Of a DNA stretch of 13,208 nt, positions 1 to 7,595 are shown one piece after another; position 1 is the first letter of the stretch, and the number at the start of each line of letters is the position of its first letter. Where the stretch lies: the NCBI GenBank assembly GCA_036555745.1, contig DATBKV010000104.1, positions 1 through 13,208 on the forward strand. The letters are read 5' to 3'. The DNA is from VAZQ01 sp036555745 (GTDB taxonomy: Bacteria; Pseudomonadota; Alphaproteobacteria; Rhizobiales; Xanthobacteraceae). Both the position numbers and the translations under genes were made by a program. A model generated the notes under the pieces. That model was given only the letters and a program-made list of their open reading frames with translations. It ran no database searches and was not told the DNA's origin.

Positions 1-1631
1 AATTGCGCGCAACGGGCGTCGAATCGATTGCCGTCTGCTACCTGTTCTCGTTCATGAACCCGGCGCACGAAATCGAGACGCGCAAGATCGTCCATGAGGA
101 ATGGCCCGGCGTCCATGTGTCGTTGTCCAGCGAAGTGCTTCCGCGCATCCGCGAATGGCCGCGGCTATCGACGACATTGCTCAACTCGTATCTTGAACCG
201 GTGATGGTCCACTACATCGACCATCTCAACAAAGGCCTTGATGACATTGGCGTTTTGACCCAGCAGCGGTTCCTGATGCAGTCGAACGGCGGCGTCATGC
301 CGTTCTCCGCCGCGATCGGCGGCGGGCGCACCGTGCACACGCTGCTCTCCGGCCCGGCCGCCGGCGCGCAGGCGAGCGCCTATCTCGCCAAGCGCGACGC
401 GGGACGCGGCCTGGTGACGCTCGACATGGGTGGCACCAGCGCCGACATCGCATTCATCGAGGGCGGCGTGCCGCTCGAGGTCACCGAGGGCGTGATCGCA
501 CGCCGACAGATCGACGTGCCGGCGCTCGACATGACCACGATCTCGGCCGGCGGCGGCTCGATCGCCTGGGTGGATGGCGGAGGCTTCCTCAACGTCGGTC
601 CGCAGAGCGCCGGCGCCGATCCGGGCCCCGCCTGCTACGGCCGCGGCGGCACGCGGCCGACCGTCACCGACGCCGACATCGTCTGCGGCATGCTCAATCC
701 GGACTATTTCCTCGGCGGTGCACAGAAGTTGAACGTCGCCGCTGCCGCCGACGCACTGAAGATCCACGTGGCCGATCCGCTGCGCATGAGCGTGCGCGAG
801 GCGGCGTCCGGCATCCGCCGCATCGTCGACATGCGCATGGCGGACGAGATCCGCGTCTTTGCGGCCAAGCGCGGCGTCGATCTCACCGCCTTCACGCTGC
901 TGCCGTTCGGTGGCGCCGGCGCCGTGCATGCCGCCGCGGTCGCCGATGAGCTCGGCATGCGCCGCATCCTCGTGCCGCCCCGCCCGGGCGCGTTCTCGGC
1001 GCTCGGGCTCCTGTGCACCGACGTGGTGCACGACTACATCCGCTCGGAGCTGCAGCCGCTCGACGCGGTGGCGCCGGTGCATGCGGAAGCGATCTTTCGC
1101 GGGCTCGAAGCGAAGGCGCGCGACGAGATCGCGGCCGAAGGGCTCGACGCGGGCCAGGCACGTTTCGCCCGCGAGCTCGACCTGCGCTACACCGGCCAGG
1201 GTTACGAGCTGCGCACCCCGCTGGACGGGCTCTTCGCGGGTGCACTCACGGCGGATTCGCTGGCGTGCGCCCGCGAAAAATTCGACGAGCGCCACGCCCA
1301 GCTGCATGGCCACGCCGCCAAGGAGCGATCGGTCGAGGTGGTGAGCTATCGACTGCGCCTGCGCGTCGCCGTGCCGAAATACGAGCCGCGCGACGAGGTC
1401 GCCCCCGCATCGCCGCGGCCGCCCGAACCGAAAGGGCGCCGCACCATCCATCTCGACGGCGCGAGTGCGTGCGAGGCGGCTCTGTACGAGCGCGACCGGC
1501 TCGATGTCGGCGCAGCAATCGAAGGCCCCGCCATCGTCGAGCAGTTCGACGCCACCACGGTGATCCCGCCGGGCTGGCGCACGCAGGTCGACCTACGGCG
1601 CAATCTGATTCTGCAAAGGCGGAACGCGTGA
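1..1631 (+). CDS. hyuA: Hydantoinase/oxoprolinase alpha-type subunit (HyuA-like), 5' truncated
   Basis: The reading frame is open from the first bases of the window to TGA at 1629-1631, giving about 542 residues. HyuA proteins are usually near 680-700 residues, so roughly 150 N-terminal residues lie outside the window and the apparent TTG at position 3 is not the true start. Visible motifs are LMQSNGG (about residues 91-97), SGPAAG (116-121) and the phosphate-binding DMGGTSAD (141-148), followed by a glycine-rich SAGGGS stretch; all are typical of the actin-like ATPase fold of hydantoinase A/5-oxoprolinase/acetone carboxylase-type subunits. By family knowledge it hydrolyses ATP to activate a cyclic amide, lactam or ketone together with the B subunit, in the cytoplasm. 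The B subunit gene follows directly with a stop/start overlap, so the two are co-translated. The real substrate (hydantoin, N-methylhydantoin, 5-oxoproline or another) cannot be read from sequence. Confidence 0.93.
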   Translation, partial: LRATGVESIAVCYLFSFMNPAHEIETRKIVHEEWPGVHVSLSSEVLPRIREWPRLSTTLLNSYLEPVMVHYIDHLNKGLDDIGVLTQQRFLMQSNGGVMPFSAAIGGGRTVHTLLSGPAAGAQASAYLAKRDAGRGLVTLDMGGTSADIAFIEGGVPLEVTEGVIARRQIDVPALDMTTISAGGGSIAWVDGGGFLNVGPQSAGADPGPACYGRGGTRPTVTDADIVCGMLNPDYFLGGAQKLNVAAAADALKIHVADPLRMSVREAASGIRRIVDMRMADEIRVFAAKRGVDLTAFTLLPFGGAGAVHAAAVADELGMRRILVPPRPGAFSALGLLCTDVVHDYIRSELQPLDAVAPVHAEAIFRGLEAKARDEIAAEGLDAGQARFARELDLRYTGQGYELRTPLDGLFAGALTADSLACAREKFDERHAQLHGHAAKERSVEVVSYRLRLRVAVPKYEPRDEVAPASPRPPEPKGRRTIHLDGASACEAALYERDRLDVGAAIEGPAIVEQFDATTVIPPGWRTQVDLRRNLILQRRNA

Positions 1632-1633
1632 CC

Positions 1634-3298
1634 ATGGACGCGATCACGATCCAGATCCTGCGCAACAAGATCGCCAGTCTGGTCGACGAGATGCATTATC
1701 ATTTCTATCGATCGGGCTACTCGACCATCATCCGCGAGTCGCGCGACTTCAGCTGCGTGATCCTCGACCGCGGGGGCCGTCTGATCGTGGCGCCGCCGAT
1801 GTTCTTCCATGCGCCGGTCTATCGCCACCTCGTCGGCCGCATCCTTGAGCTCTACGGCGGCGATCACCCGGACCGCACGATCGAGGATGGCGACGTCTTC
1901 GTGTCCAACCATCCCTACGAAGGCGGCCTGCCGCACGTCTCCGACATGGCCTTCGTAGCGCCGGTATTCGCGGACGGCGCGATCGTCGCCTTTGCTGGCT
2001 CGATCGCCCACAAGGCGGACGTGGGCGGCGCGGTGGCGGGCTCGACCTCCGCCGACGCCACCGAGATGTTTCACGAGGGCCTGCTGGTGCCGCCGATCAA
2101 GATCGTGCGGGCGGGCCGCCCGCAGCGCGACATCGAGCGCATCATCCTCGGCAACAGCCGGCAGCCCGCGCTGGTGCGCGGCGACATGCACGCCCAGATC
2201 GCGGTCACGCAGATGGGCGCGGCGCGGATCAAGGAGCTGTGCGCGCGCTTCGGCACGCACACGGTGACCGACGCCTTCGCCGCCATTCTCAAGGGCGCGG
2301 CCGACGAGCTGCGCGCCGTCGTCGCCGCCTTGCCGGAAGGAGAGTCCTCGGCGGGAGGCCTGCTTGACAGCGACGGCGTCGTGGTCGACCGGCCGGTGAA
2401 GCTCGCGGTCACCGTCACCGTCAAGGACGGGATCGCGCGCTTCGACTTCTCCGGCAGCGATCCCCAGGCCCGCGGCCCGGTCAACCTGCGGCCGTCGATG
2501 GTGGAAGCCTGCGTGTTCTATTCGCTGATCGGCTGCCTCGGCCCGCATCTGCACTTCAACGACGGCATGCGCGACGTGGTGGAGCTCAGGTATGCGCCGC
2601 GCACCGTGACCAACGCCGAGCCGCCCGCTCCCGTGTCCAACTACCAGATGGTCAATCTCAAGCTGGTGGATGTCATCCTCGAAGCGCTCGCACATTTTCA
2701 TCCCGCACGCGCGGCGGCCAATGCCGGCTCGTCGAGCGCGCTCACCATCGCCTGGGCCAAGGGCCGGCCCGGACAGGCGAGCATGCAGTACGAGATCATG
2801 GGCTCGGCCTACGGCGGCGGCGTCGGCCATGACGGCGCCACCGCTACCGCCACCCACCTCAGCAACCTCCACATCACGCCGATTGAAATCCTCGAATCCG
2901 AGTTCCCCTGCCGCATCACGCGGTTCGAATTGGCAGCGGATTCGGGCGGCGCCGGACGATGGCGCGGCGGCTTGAGTCTCATTCGCGAATACGAACTGCT
3001 GGAGGATGCGACCGTCATCCGCCGCTACGACAAGAGCCGATACCCTCCCCGCGGCGTCGCGGGCGGCATGCCGGGACGCGGCGCACGCTTCGTCATCAGG
3101 GTCGGCAGCGGGCAGGAATACGAGACCCCGGCATCGGGCCGCTACCAGATGCGCGCCGGCGAGCGCTTCCTGTTGCAGAGCGCGGGCGGCGGAGGCTGCG
3201 GCGATCCGCACGCGCGTGACAGTGCCGCGCTGGCGCGCGACATCGCCGAGGGCTACGTCTCGCCGGCCGCGGCGGAGAAGGACTACGGCGGCGCATGA
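1634..3298 (+). CDS. hyuB: Hydantoinase B/oxoprolinase beta-type subunit (HyuB-like)
   Basis: This is a 554-residue protein from ATG 1634, a normal HyuB length. An in-frame GTG at 1628 overlaps the hyuA stop (GTGA) and sits 8 nt after AAAGG, so it may be the true start and would add two residues (VT). The N-terminus MDAITIQILRNKI, the SNHPYEGGLPHVSDM stretch (about 91-105), IAHKADVGG (124-132), the MFHEGLLVPP stretch (145-154) and GDMHAQIAVTQMG are hallmark hydantoinase-B motifs. By family knowledge it partners HyuA in ATP-dependent opening of hydantoin- or oxoproline-like rings; in related acetone and acetophenone carboxylases the homologous subunits carry out carboxylation. Overlap with hyuA implies translational coupling and a stable heteromer. 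No third carboxylase-type subunit follows, which favours a two-subunit hydantoinase/oxoprolinase over an acetone carboxylase. Confidence 0.93.
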   Translation: MDAITIQILRNKIASLVDEMHYHFYRSGYSTIIRESRDFSCVILDRGGRLIVAPPMFFHAPVYRHLVGRILELYGGDHPDRTIEDGDVFVSNHPYEGGLPHVSDMAFVAPVFADGAIVAFAGSIAHKADVGGAVAGSTSADATEMFHEGLLVPPIKIVRAGRPQRDIERIILGNSRQPALVRGDMHAQIAVTQMGAARIKELCARFGTHTVTDAFAAILKGAADELRAVVAALPEGESSAGGLLDSDGVVVDRPVKLAVTVTVKDGIARFDFSGSDPQARGPVNLRPSMVEACVFYSLIGCLGPHLHFNDGMRDVVELRYAPRTVTNAEPPAPVSNYQMVNLKLVDVILEALAHFHPARAAANAGSSSALTIAWAKGRPGQASMQYEIMGSAYGGGVGHDGATATATHLSNLHITPIEILESEFPCRITRFELAADSGGAGRWRGGLSLIREYELLEDATVIRRYDKSRYPPRGVAGGMPGRGARFVIRVGSGQEYETPASGRYQMRAGERFLLQSAGGGGCGDPHARDSAALARDIAEGYVSPAAAEKDYGGA

Positions 3299-3492
3299 AG
3301 GCGAGTTCGCCCCGCTTGCGTCGCGCCCGGCTGCCAAGGGCTGGACATTGGAGGCGTCTATGCGCGCTCGCGCAGAGTTCGGCGCGCGTGTAGGCCATAG
3401 CTGGCTGGTCCATGTCGGGGTCGGACAAGACCTCTTGGCCGGCAATGCGCCGCGGGTGCTGCGCGGTTTTGCCCGGGCGGACCGGGGGCCCG

Positions 3493-3548
3493 GGGCATTG
3501 CGCCTGCCCGACAGGTGCGGATGATAGCGTGCAACACGCGCAATGCCC
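3493..3548. repeat. 11-bp perfect inverted repeat upstream of the Bug gene
   Basis: GGGCATTGCGC at 3493-3503 is the exact reverse complement of GCGCAATGCCC at 3538-3548, with 34 nt between the arms. It ends 43 nt before the start codon of the binding-protein gene, within the 293-nt gap after hyuB. It could be an operator for a dimeric regulator, a hairpin acting on read-through from hyuB, or an extragenic repeat. A weak promoter-like pair (TTGCGC at 3499-3504 and TGATAG at 3522-3527) overlaps it. The rest of the gap 3299-3591 shows only GC-rich sequence with no convincing gene or T-tailed terminator. Confidence 0.4.
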
Positions 3549-3591
3549 AAGCGGGGTACCATAAACCTCGCGAACGCCGCGGAGGACATGC

Positions 3592-4569
3592 ATGTCGCGC
3601 TTTGTCGGTCTGATCGGTCTGCTGCTTGCGACCGGCCCGGTGCTTTGGACAGGTCCGAGCTGCGCGGAGGAGCCTTATCCTTCGCGAACCGTGAAGATCG
3701 TGATTCCGTCCGCGCCCGGATCGACGACCGACACGCTCGCGCGCATCCTGGCCGAGCAGCTCGGCCGGAAGTGGGGCAAGCCGACGATCGTGGAGAATAT
3801 TCCGGGCGGGGCGATGAATATCGGCGCGAGCGCCGTGGCGCGCGCGGCCCCCGACGGCTACACCCTGATGGTCGCGCCGCCTTCCCCGCTCTCGTTCAAT
3901 CATCTCTTGTACCGCGACCCCGGTTACGAGCCGACCAAGTTCGTCCCGATCACCCTGCTGGCAAAGATCTCCAACGTCCTGGTGGTGCGAAACGATCTTC
4001 CGGCATCCACGTTGAAGGAGCTCATCGCCTACGCCAAGGCCAATCCCGGCAAGCTCTCCTACGCCTCGCAAGGCGTGGGCTCGACCGCGCACCTGTCGGC
4101 GGCACAACTCGAGGTGCTCGCCGGGATCCGCATGCTGCATGTTCCCTATCGCGGCGCGCAGCCCGCCCTCACCGACGTGGTGGCCGGACACGTGGACATG
4201 TTCTTCGACACGCTCGCGACCTCGGTGCCGCTCTACCGCAGCAACAAGCTGAAGCTGATGGCGGTCGCCGACCAGCAGCGCGCCCGAGCGATACCCGAGA
4301 TACCCACGTTTTCGGAGGCAGGGCTGCCCGGCTTCAAGTCGATCACCTGGTTCGGTCTGGTCGCGCCGCCGGCAACGCCGGCCGCTTTGGCCGAGAAGAT
4401 CAACGGGGACGTTGTCGGCCTGCTCCGGAGCAACGAGGTGGGCGAGATGCTGCGCAAGATCTCGCTCGAGCCCGGCGCCACCTCGCCCGCCGACACCGCG
4501 CGCTTTTTTGCCGAAGAGACCGCGCGATGGGGCAAGGTGATCAAGCAGGCCGGCATCGAGCCGCGGTAG
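3592..4569 (+). CDS. Bug/TctC family periplasmic substrate-binding protein (tripartite tricarboxylate transporter type)
   Basis: This is a 325-residue protein, the usual length of the Bug family. The start at ATG 3592 is supported by GGAGG at 3581-3585; the ATG four bases earlier is in another frame. Residues 1-25 form a signal peptide (basic start, hydrophobic GLIGLLLATGP, probable cleavage after PSCA). The mature part opens with YPSRTVKIVIPSAPGSTTD and contains IVENIPGGAMNIGA and ARAAPDGYTLM, classic Bug signatures for the ligand-embracing loops. By family knowledge it captures small carboxylates or related compounds in the periplasm for a TctAB-type permease or acts as a sensor ligand carrier. 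No tctA or tctB is in the window, so it is an orphan as seen here. Lying downstream of hyuAB on the same strand, it may deliver the substrate or product of that enzyme, which is inference. Confidence 0.93.
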   Translation: MSRFVGLIGLLLATGPVLWTGPSCAEEPYPSRTVKIVIPSAPGSTTDTLARILAEQLGRKWGKPTIVENIPGGAMNIGASAVARAAPDGYTLMVAPPSPLSFNHLLYRDPGYEPTKFVPITLLAKISNVLVVRNDLPASTLKELIAYAKANPGKLSYASQGVGSTAHLSAAQLEVLAGIRMLHVPYRGAQPALTDVVAGHVDMFFDTLATSVPLYRSNKLKLMAVADQQRARAIPEIPTFSEAGLPGFKSITWFGLVAPPATPAALAEKINGDVVGLLRSNEVGEMLRKISLEPGATSPADTARFFAEETARWGKVIKQAGIEPR

Positions 4570-4579
4570 CGCTTGCGGC

Positions 4580-5524
4580 TCACGCCAGCAGGCCCAGGTC
4601 CCGGTACGCCCGCAGCGCGCCGGGATGTAGCGGCACGCCGCCGAACTCGAGCGCGGCGCGGCCGTGCACGCGCAGCGGCTCGAACAGCTCAGGCAGGCCC
4701 GAAAACAGCGGATTGAGCCGCGCGAGCTCTCCGCCCCCGGCAACGATCGCTGTGACAATCTCATGCACGGCCCCCTCGGGCACGCGCGCATGGGTGACCA
4801 GCACGTTGAGCACCGCGACTTGCGGCAGATCCGTCGCGAGCCCGCGAATGACGCCGCGGCGCATGACCGTGCGACGATAATAGGGGACTGCCGCCAGCAC
4901 CTTTTCGAGCTCGCCCGCGCCGTAGGGCAGCACCCGCAGCGCCACGCGTTGCGCGAGCTCGGTCATCACGGCGTTGGGAACCGGGCATTGGAACTGGGCG
5001 TCGACCTCGCCCGCCGCCAGGGCGGCGGCCCCGGCGGCAAAATCGAGATAGGCCGGCGAAAAGTCCGAAAAGCTCATGCCCAGCGCAGCGAATAGCCCGT
5101 GGGCATGCTGCACCATGCCGCTCGTGCGCGGCCCGACCGCGATCCGGCGTCCGCGCAGATCGGCAAACGAATGGATCGACGATTGCGCCGGCACGATGAA
5201 GAACAGCGGGCCGGCGTTCATCGGCGCGGCCATCGCCAGCGCGATCGGATGAGCGAACGGGGGCTCGCCCTTCCGCGCGCGTCCGATCCAGTTCGACGCC
5301 ATGAACCCGAGGTCGATCTCGCCAAGATGCAGGCGGTTCGCGTTCTCGATGCTCGCCGAATTCGAGACCACGACCTCGACGTCAGCCAATGCCGGCCGCC
5401 GCTCGAGCACGGTCTTGAGCACCTTTCCCTGGCTGTGGAAGGTGCCGCCGCGCTCGGAGGTGCCGATCCGGATCATTGGCTGGACAGGCGGGCGCCGCCG
5501 CAAGAGTGATGCCGATGGCACCAT
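4580..5524 (-). CDS. TAXI family TRAP transporter solute-binding protein, no evident signal peptide
   Basis: This is 314 residues from ATG 5524, which shares one base with the TAA stop of the upstream sulfotransferase gene (TAATG). An alternative ATG at 5476 would give 298 residues beginning MIRIGTSERGGTFHSQG, which is where family homology seems to begin; neither start has a clear Shine-Dalgarno. IRIGTSERGGTFHSQG, the SASIENANRLHLGEIDLGFM stretch, DLRGRRIAVGPRTSG and the C-terminal FEPLRVHGRAALEFGGVPLHPGALRAYRDLG stretch (ending the chain) follow the TAXI (NMT1-like) pattern. TAXI proteins normally reach the periplasm and feed a fused DctQM permease; neither a leader peptide nor a permease gene is seen here. 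The N-terminal extension (MVPSASLLRRRPPVQP) is not hydrophobic enough for a standard leader, so the protein may be cytoplasmic or its start misjudged. It is convergent with the Bug gene, only 10 nt apart. Confidence 0.82.
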   Translation of the reverse strand: MVPSASLLRRRPPVQPMIRIGTSERGGTFHSQGKVLKTVLERRPALADVEVVVSNSASIENANRLHLGEIDLGFMASNWIGRARKGEPPFAHPIALAMAAPMNAGPLFFIVPAQSSIHSFADLRGRRIAVGPRTSGMVQHAHGLFAALGMSFSDFSPAYLDFAAGAAALAAGEVDAQFQCPVPNAVMTELAQRVALRVLPYGAGELEKVLAAVPYYRRTVMRRGVIRGLATDLPQVAVLNVLVTHARVPEGAVHEIVTAIVAGGGELARLNPLFSGLPELFEPLRVHGRAALEFGGVPLHPGALRAYRDLGLLA

Positions 5525-6924
5525 TACCGCGCGGATGCGCGATGCAACGGCGAGCCATGCCGCCGGCCGTCCAACTCGGTCGCATCGGCAATGTGCGCTT
5601 CGAGCTCGATCCGCCGCAGCTCCTCCACCGGTGCACCACGTTGATGCAGCGAGTTGAGCCGACGAAACAAGGACAGGTCGCGCTGGTAGTCGCCGCGATA
5701 GGCGGCGATCCGGCGCGCGAGATGCGCGCGGGCGCGCTCGACCAAAGCGGCATCGTAAGCATTCCACGCGAGGATCTTTTCGCGCAGCTCAGCCGGAACA
5801 TCCGCCAGGGCCAGACGCGACGGCGTCACGTTCACGGGCCGATAAACAAGATCGCTGAGCGCCCAGCGCAGATCGGCGCCCAATACGACGAGCGTCTGAT
5901 CGAATTGGTCAGTGGTTCCGACCACGAGGTACTCATCGAGGTTCTCGGCGGCAGCGTCGCAATCCGCCTGAGTGACGCGGGGAAAGTTCTCCGTGGTCGC
6001 CTCCGGCCCCGGCGCGGTCGGATCGAGCGCCGCGCGCCCGCTCAGAATCCTGCACATCCCGTTGTCGAAACCGACGTGGTAGTCTGATTTGCCCAGATAC
6101 TCTTTCAGCCTTTCGAGGCCTCTCCAAACCGGATCATCTGAATAAAAATAGGCCGAAAGAACCCGATCCACGGGGTCGCGCAGCAACGTCACCACGGCGC
6201 ATGGCGCTGGCAGGCATGCTTGAACGCCATGACCAAAGTGGCCCCACACCGCCCGCAGCCTGGCGGCCGCGGGTGCTTGCAACCTGGCGAGCCCCCGCTC
6301 GATTGCCGCATGCGACCAGGTTCCGATCGCCGAGGGCGCGGTTTCCGCGAGGTCGACCTGGAGAAACTCCTCGGTCGTGAAGTTGCGCGCGAGGATGTCC
6401 GCGATCGTCACGCCGCCGGTCTTGGGGAGATGCAGGAACAGCAGGAGGCGCTGGGGCGTGCCGACAACCGGGCGCATGACCACGTCGGCGCGGTGCGCGT
6501 AGCGGGCTGATCGATCGAAGGCGAGGTTCTTTTGCCCGATCTCTTCGTCGCGCTGACGCAGGAGCTCGTTGCACTCGCCCAGCGCCTCATCGCGCTGGCG
6601 CAGGAACTCGTTGCGCTCACCCAGGGCCTCGTCGCGCTGACGCAAATAGGCGTCGCGCTCACCCAGCGCGCGATCCCGCTGTTGCAGATAGGCGTCGCGC
6701 TCGGCCAGCGCGCGATCCCGCTGTTGCAGATAGGCGTCGCGCTCGCCCAGCGCGCGATCCCGCTGCTGCAGATAGGCGTCGCGCTCGCCCAGCGCGCGAT
6801 CCCGCTGCTGCAGATAGGCATTGCGCTCAAGTGCCAGGGCAGTGGCCCCGGAGCGAACATTCTCAAGCTCACGCCGGAGCCTCGAGCGCGGATCGAAGCG
6901 AGCAAAGTAGCCCCACAGTGCCAT
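5524..6924 (-). CDS. Sulfotransferase (Sulfotransfer_2-like) with N-terminal tandem coiled-coil repeats
   Basis: This is 466 residues starting at ATG 6924, chosen because GGGAG lies 5 nt upstream; the open frame extends further 5' without support. Residues 33-130 are seven 14-residue repeats, ERDAYLQQRDRALG and variants, two heptads each, predicted to form a long charged coiled coil. The catalytic part begins near residue 155: LHLPKTGGVT (P167-KTGG-171) fits the 5'-phosphosulfate loop, and LLRDPVDRVLSAYFY (R249, S257) fits the 3'-phosphate-binding motif of PAPS-dependent sulfotransferases of the heparan-sulfate 2-O type. It would move sulfate from PAPS to a sugar or lipid hydroxyl; the acceptor is unknown. 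No signal peptide is seen, but the N-terminal MALWGYFARF is mildly hydrophobic. Its stop overlaps the start of the TAXI gene. Confidence 0.87.
   Translation of the reverse strand: MALWGYFARFDPRSRLRRELENVRSGATALALERNAYLQQRDRALGERDAYLQQRDRALGERDAYLQQRDRALAERDAYLQQRDRALGERDAYLRQRDEALGERNEFLRQRDEALGECNELLRQRDEEIGQKNLAFDRSARYAHRADVVMRPVVGTPQRLLLFLHLPKTGGVTIADILARNFTTEEFLQVDLAETAPSAIGTWSHAAIERGLARLQAPAAARLRAVWGHFGHGVQACLPAPCAVVTLLRDPVDRVLSAYFYSDDPVWRGLERLKEYLGKSDYHVGFDNGMCRILSGRAALDPTAPGPEATTENFPRVTQADCDAAAENLDEYLVVGTTDQFDQTLVVLGADLRWALSDLVYRPVNVTPSRLALADVPAELREKILAWNAYDAALVERARAHLARRIAAYRGDYQRDLSLFRRLNSLHQRGAPVEELRRIELEAHIADATELDGRRHGSPLHRASAR
6535..6828 (-). repeat. Seven tandem 42-bp repeats inside the sulfotransferase gene
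   Basis: Seven contiguous 42-bp units (294 bp) encode the 14-residue ERDAYLQQRDRALG motif. The four units nearest the start codon (about 6661-6828) differ at only a few bases, while the three distal ones (ERDAYLRQRDEALG, ERNEFLRQRDEALG, ECNELLRQRDEEIG) have diverged. Every unit is a multiple of three and of seven codons, so gain or loss keeps both frame and heptad phase. Near-identity of the proximal copies points to recent duplication by slippage or unequal recombination. Confidence 0.95.
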
Positions 6925-7220
6925 CACCACTCCCGGTTCGCGCCCCGCCACCTCCGCCGGCGGCAGCCGACCGGGGTGGATAGCCCACGAATACGACGGC
7001 TCAGGCCCGACGTCACGAATTGATTTCGGCCATAGTACTTGCCACATGCCGGTACCGGCCGCGCGGAGCCCGCGGGAGATCGCGGATGCGGGGCATCGCG
7101 CATCGGCCTGGACGCATAACTGAAATGCGTGAAGCGATACGCTTTGCGTGCGCCGAGCGCTTCCCTTCGCTAGCACACGCTCGTACCTTTCCGAAAAATC
7201 ATATTTGGGGAGAAGCCGCC

Positions 7221-7571
7221 ATGCGAGGGGGTGTCATTGCCTTCGTGCTCGCGCTGACGCTGCCAGGCGCGTCGCCCGGCCCGGCCCGCAGCGAGGCGCC
7301 CCTCAACGAGCAACAGCTTCTGGGCATGCGGCTGTTCAACCAGTCGTGCCGCGTCTGCCACACCAAGCCGCAGATGACGAGCCCGCTCTACGGTCCGCAG
7401 CTGTCGCAGGATTCCGCGGGCGGCGAGCCGAACACGATGCGCGACGTCATCAGCAACGGCACGCCGCGCATGCCCGGATTCCAGTATCATTTCGCCCCCG
7501 CGCAGATCGAGGCGATTGTCGCATATCTGAAGACCATCCCCGCGCCCCCCGCCGCGCCCCCGGCGCGCTGA
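7221..7571 (+). CDS. Small secreted class I cytochrome c
   Basis: This is 116 residues from ATG 7221, with GGGGAGA at 7207-7213 as ribosome binding site. Residues 1-24 (MRGGVIAFVLALTLPGASPG then PARS) form a Sec signal peptide. The mature domain has a single haem c site C43-R-V-C46-H47 and a likely axial methionine M84 in GTPRMPGF; the end IEAIVAYLKTIPAP is the usual C-terminal helix. A proline/alanine-rich tail (PAPPAAPPAR) closes the chain. It would carry electrons in the periplasm. The next gene, 24 nt downstream on the same strand, encodes a larger protein with its own CxxCH site, so this cytochrome is probably its electron partner. It diverges from the sulfotransferase gene; the 296-nt spacer 6925-7220 presumably holds both promoters but I could not place them firmly. 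Confidence 0.92.
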   Translation: MRGGVIAFVLALTLPGASPGPARSEAPLNEQQLLGMRLFNQSCRVCHTKPQMTSPLYGPQLSQDSAGGEPNTMRDVISNGTPRMPGFQYHFAPAQIEAIVAYLKTIPAPPAAPPAR

Positions 7572-7595
7572 CGGCGAGATCATGGAGAGAAGGCC

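Noticed and set aside
165..1451. 428-codon - strand frame opposite hyuA
   Set aside because: Shadow of the hyuA reading frame, with no motif and a composition dominated by R, A, G, H and D.
1346..3589. Very long open frame on the - strand opposite hyuB (about 747 codons)
   Set aside because: It lies antisense to well-supported hyuA and hyuB coding sequence, is rich in arginine, alanine and histidine, and has no recognisable motif; such mirror frames are expected at this GC content.
3543..4880. 445-codon + strand frame overlapping the Bug gene, starting near 3588
   Set aside because: Arginine-rich product without motifs; the frame beginning at 3592 has a signal peptide, Bug signatures and correctly spaced GGAGG.
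6535..6828. CRISPR-like or minisatellite array
   Set aside because: The 42-bp units are contiguous with no unique spacers and lie in frame in a protein; they are coding coiled-coil repeats.
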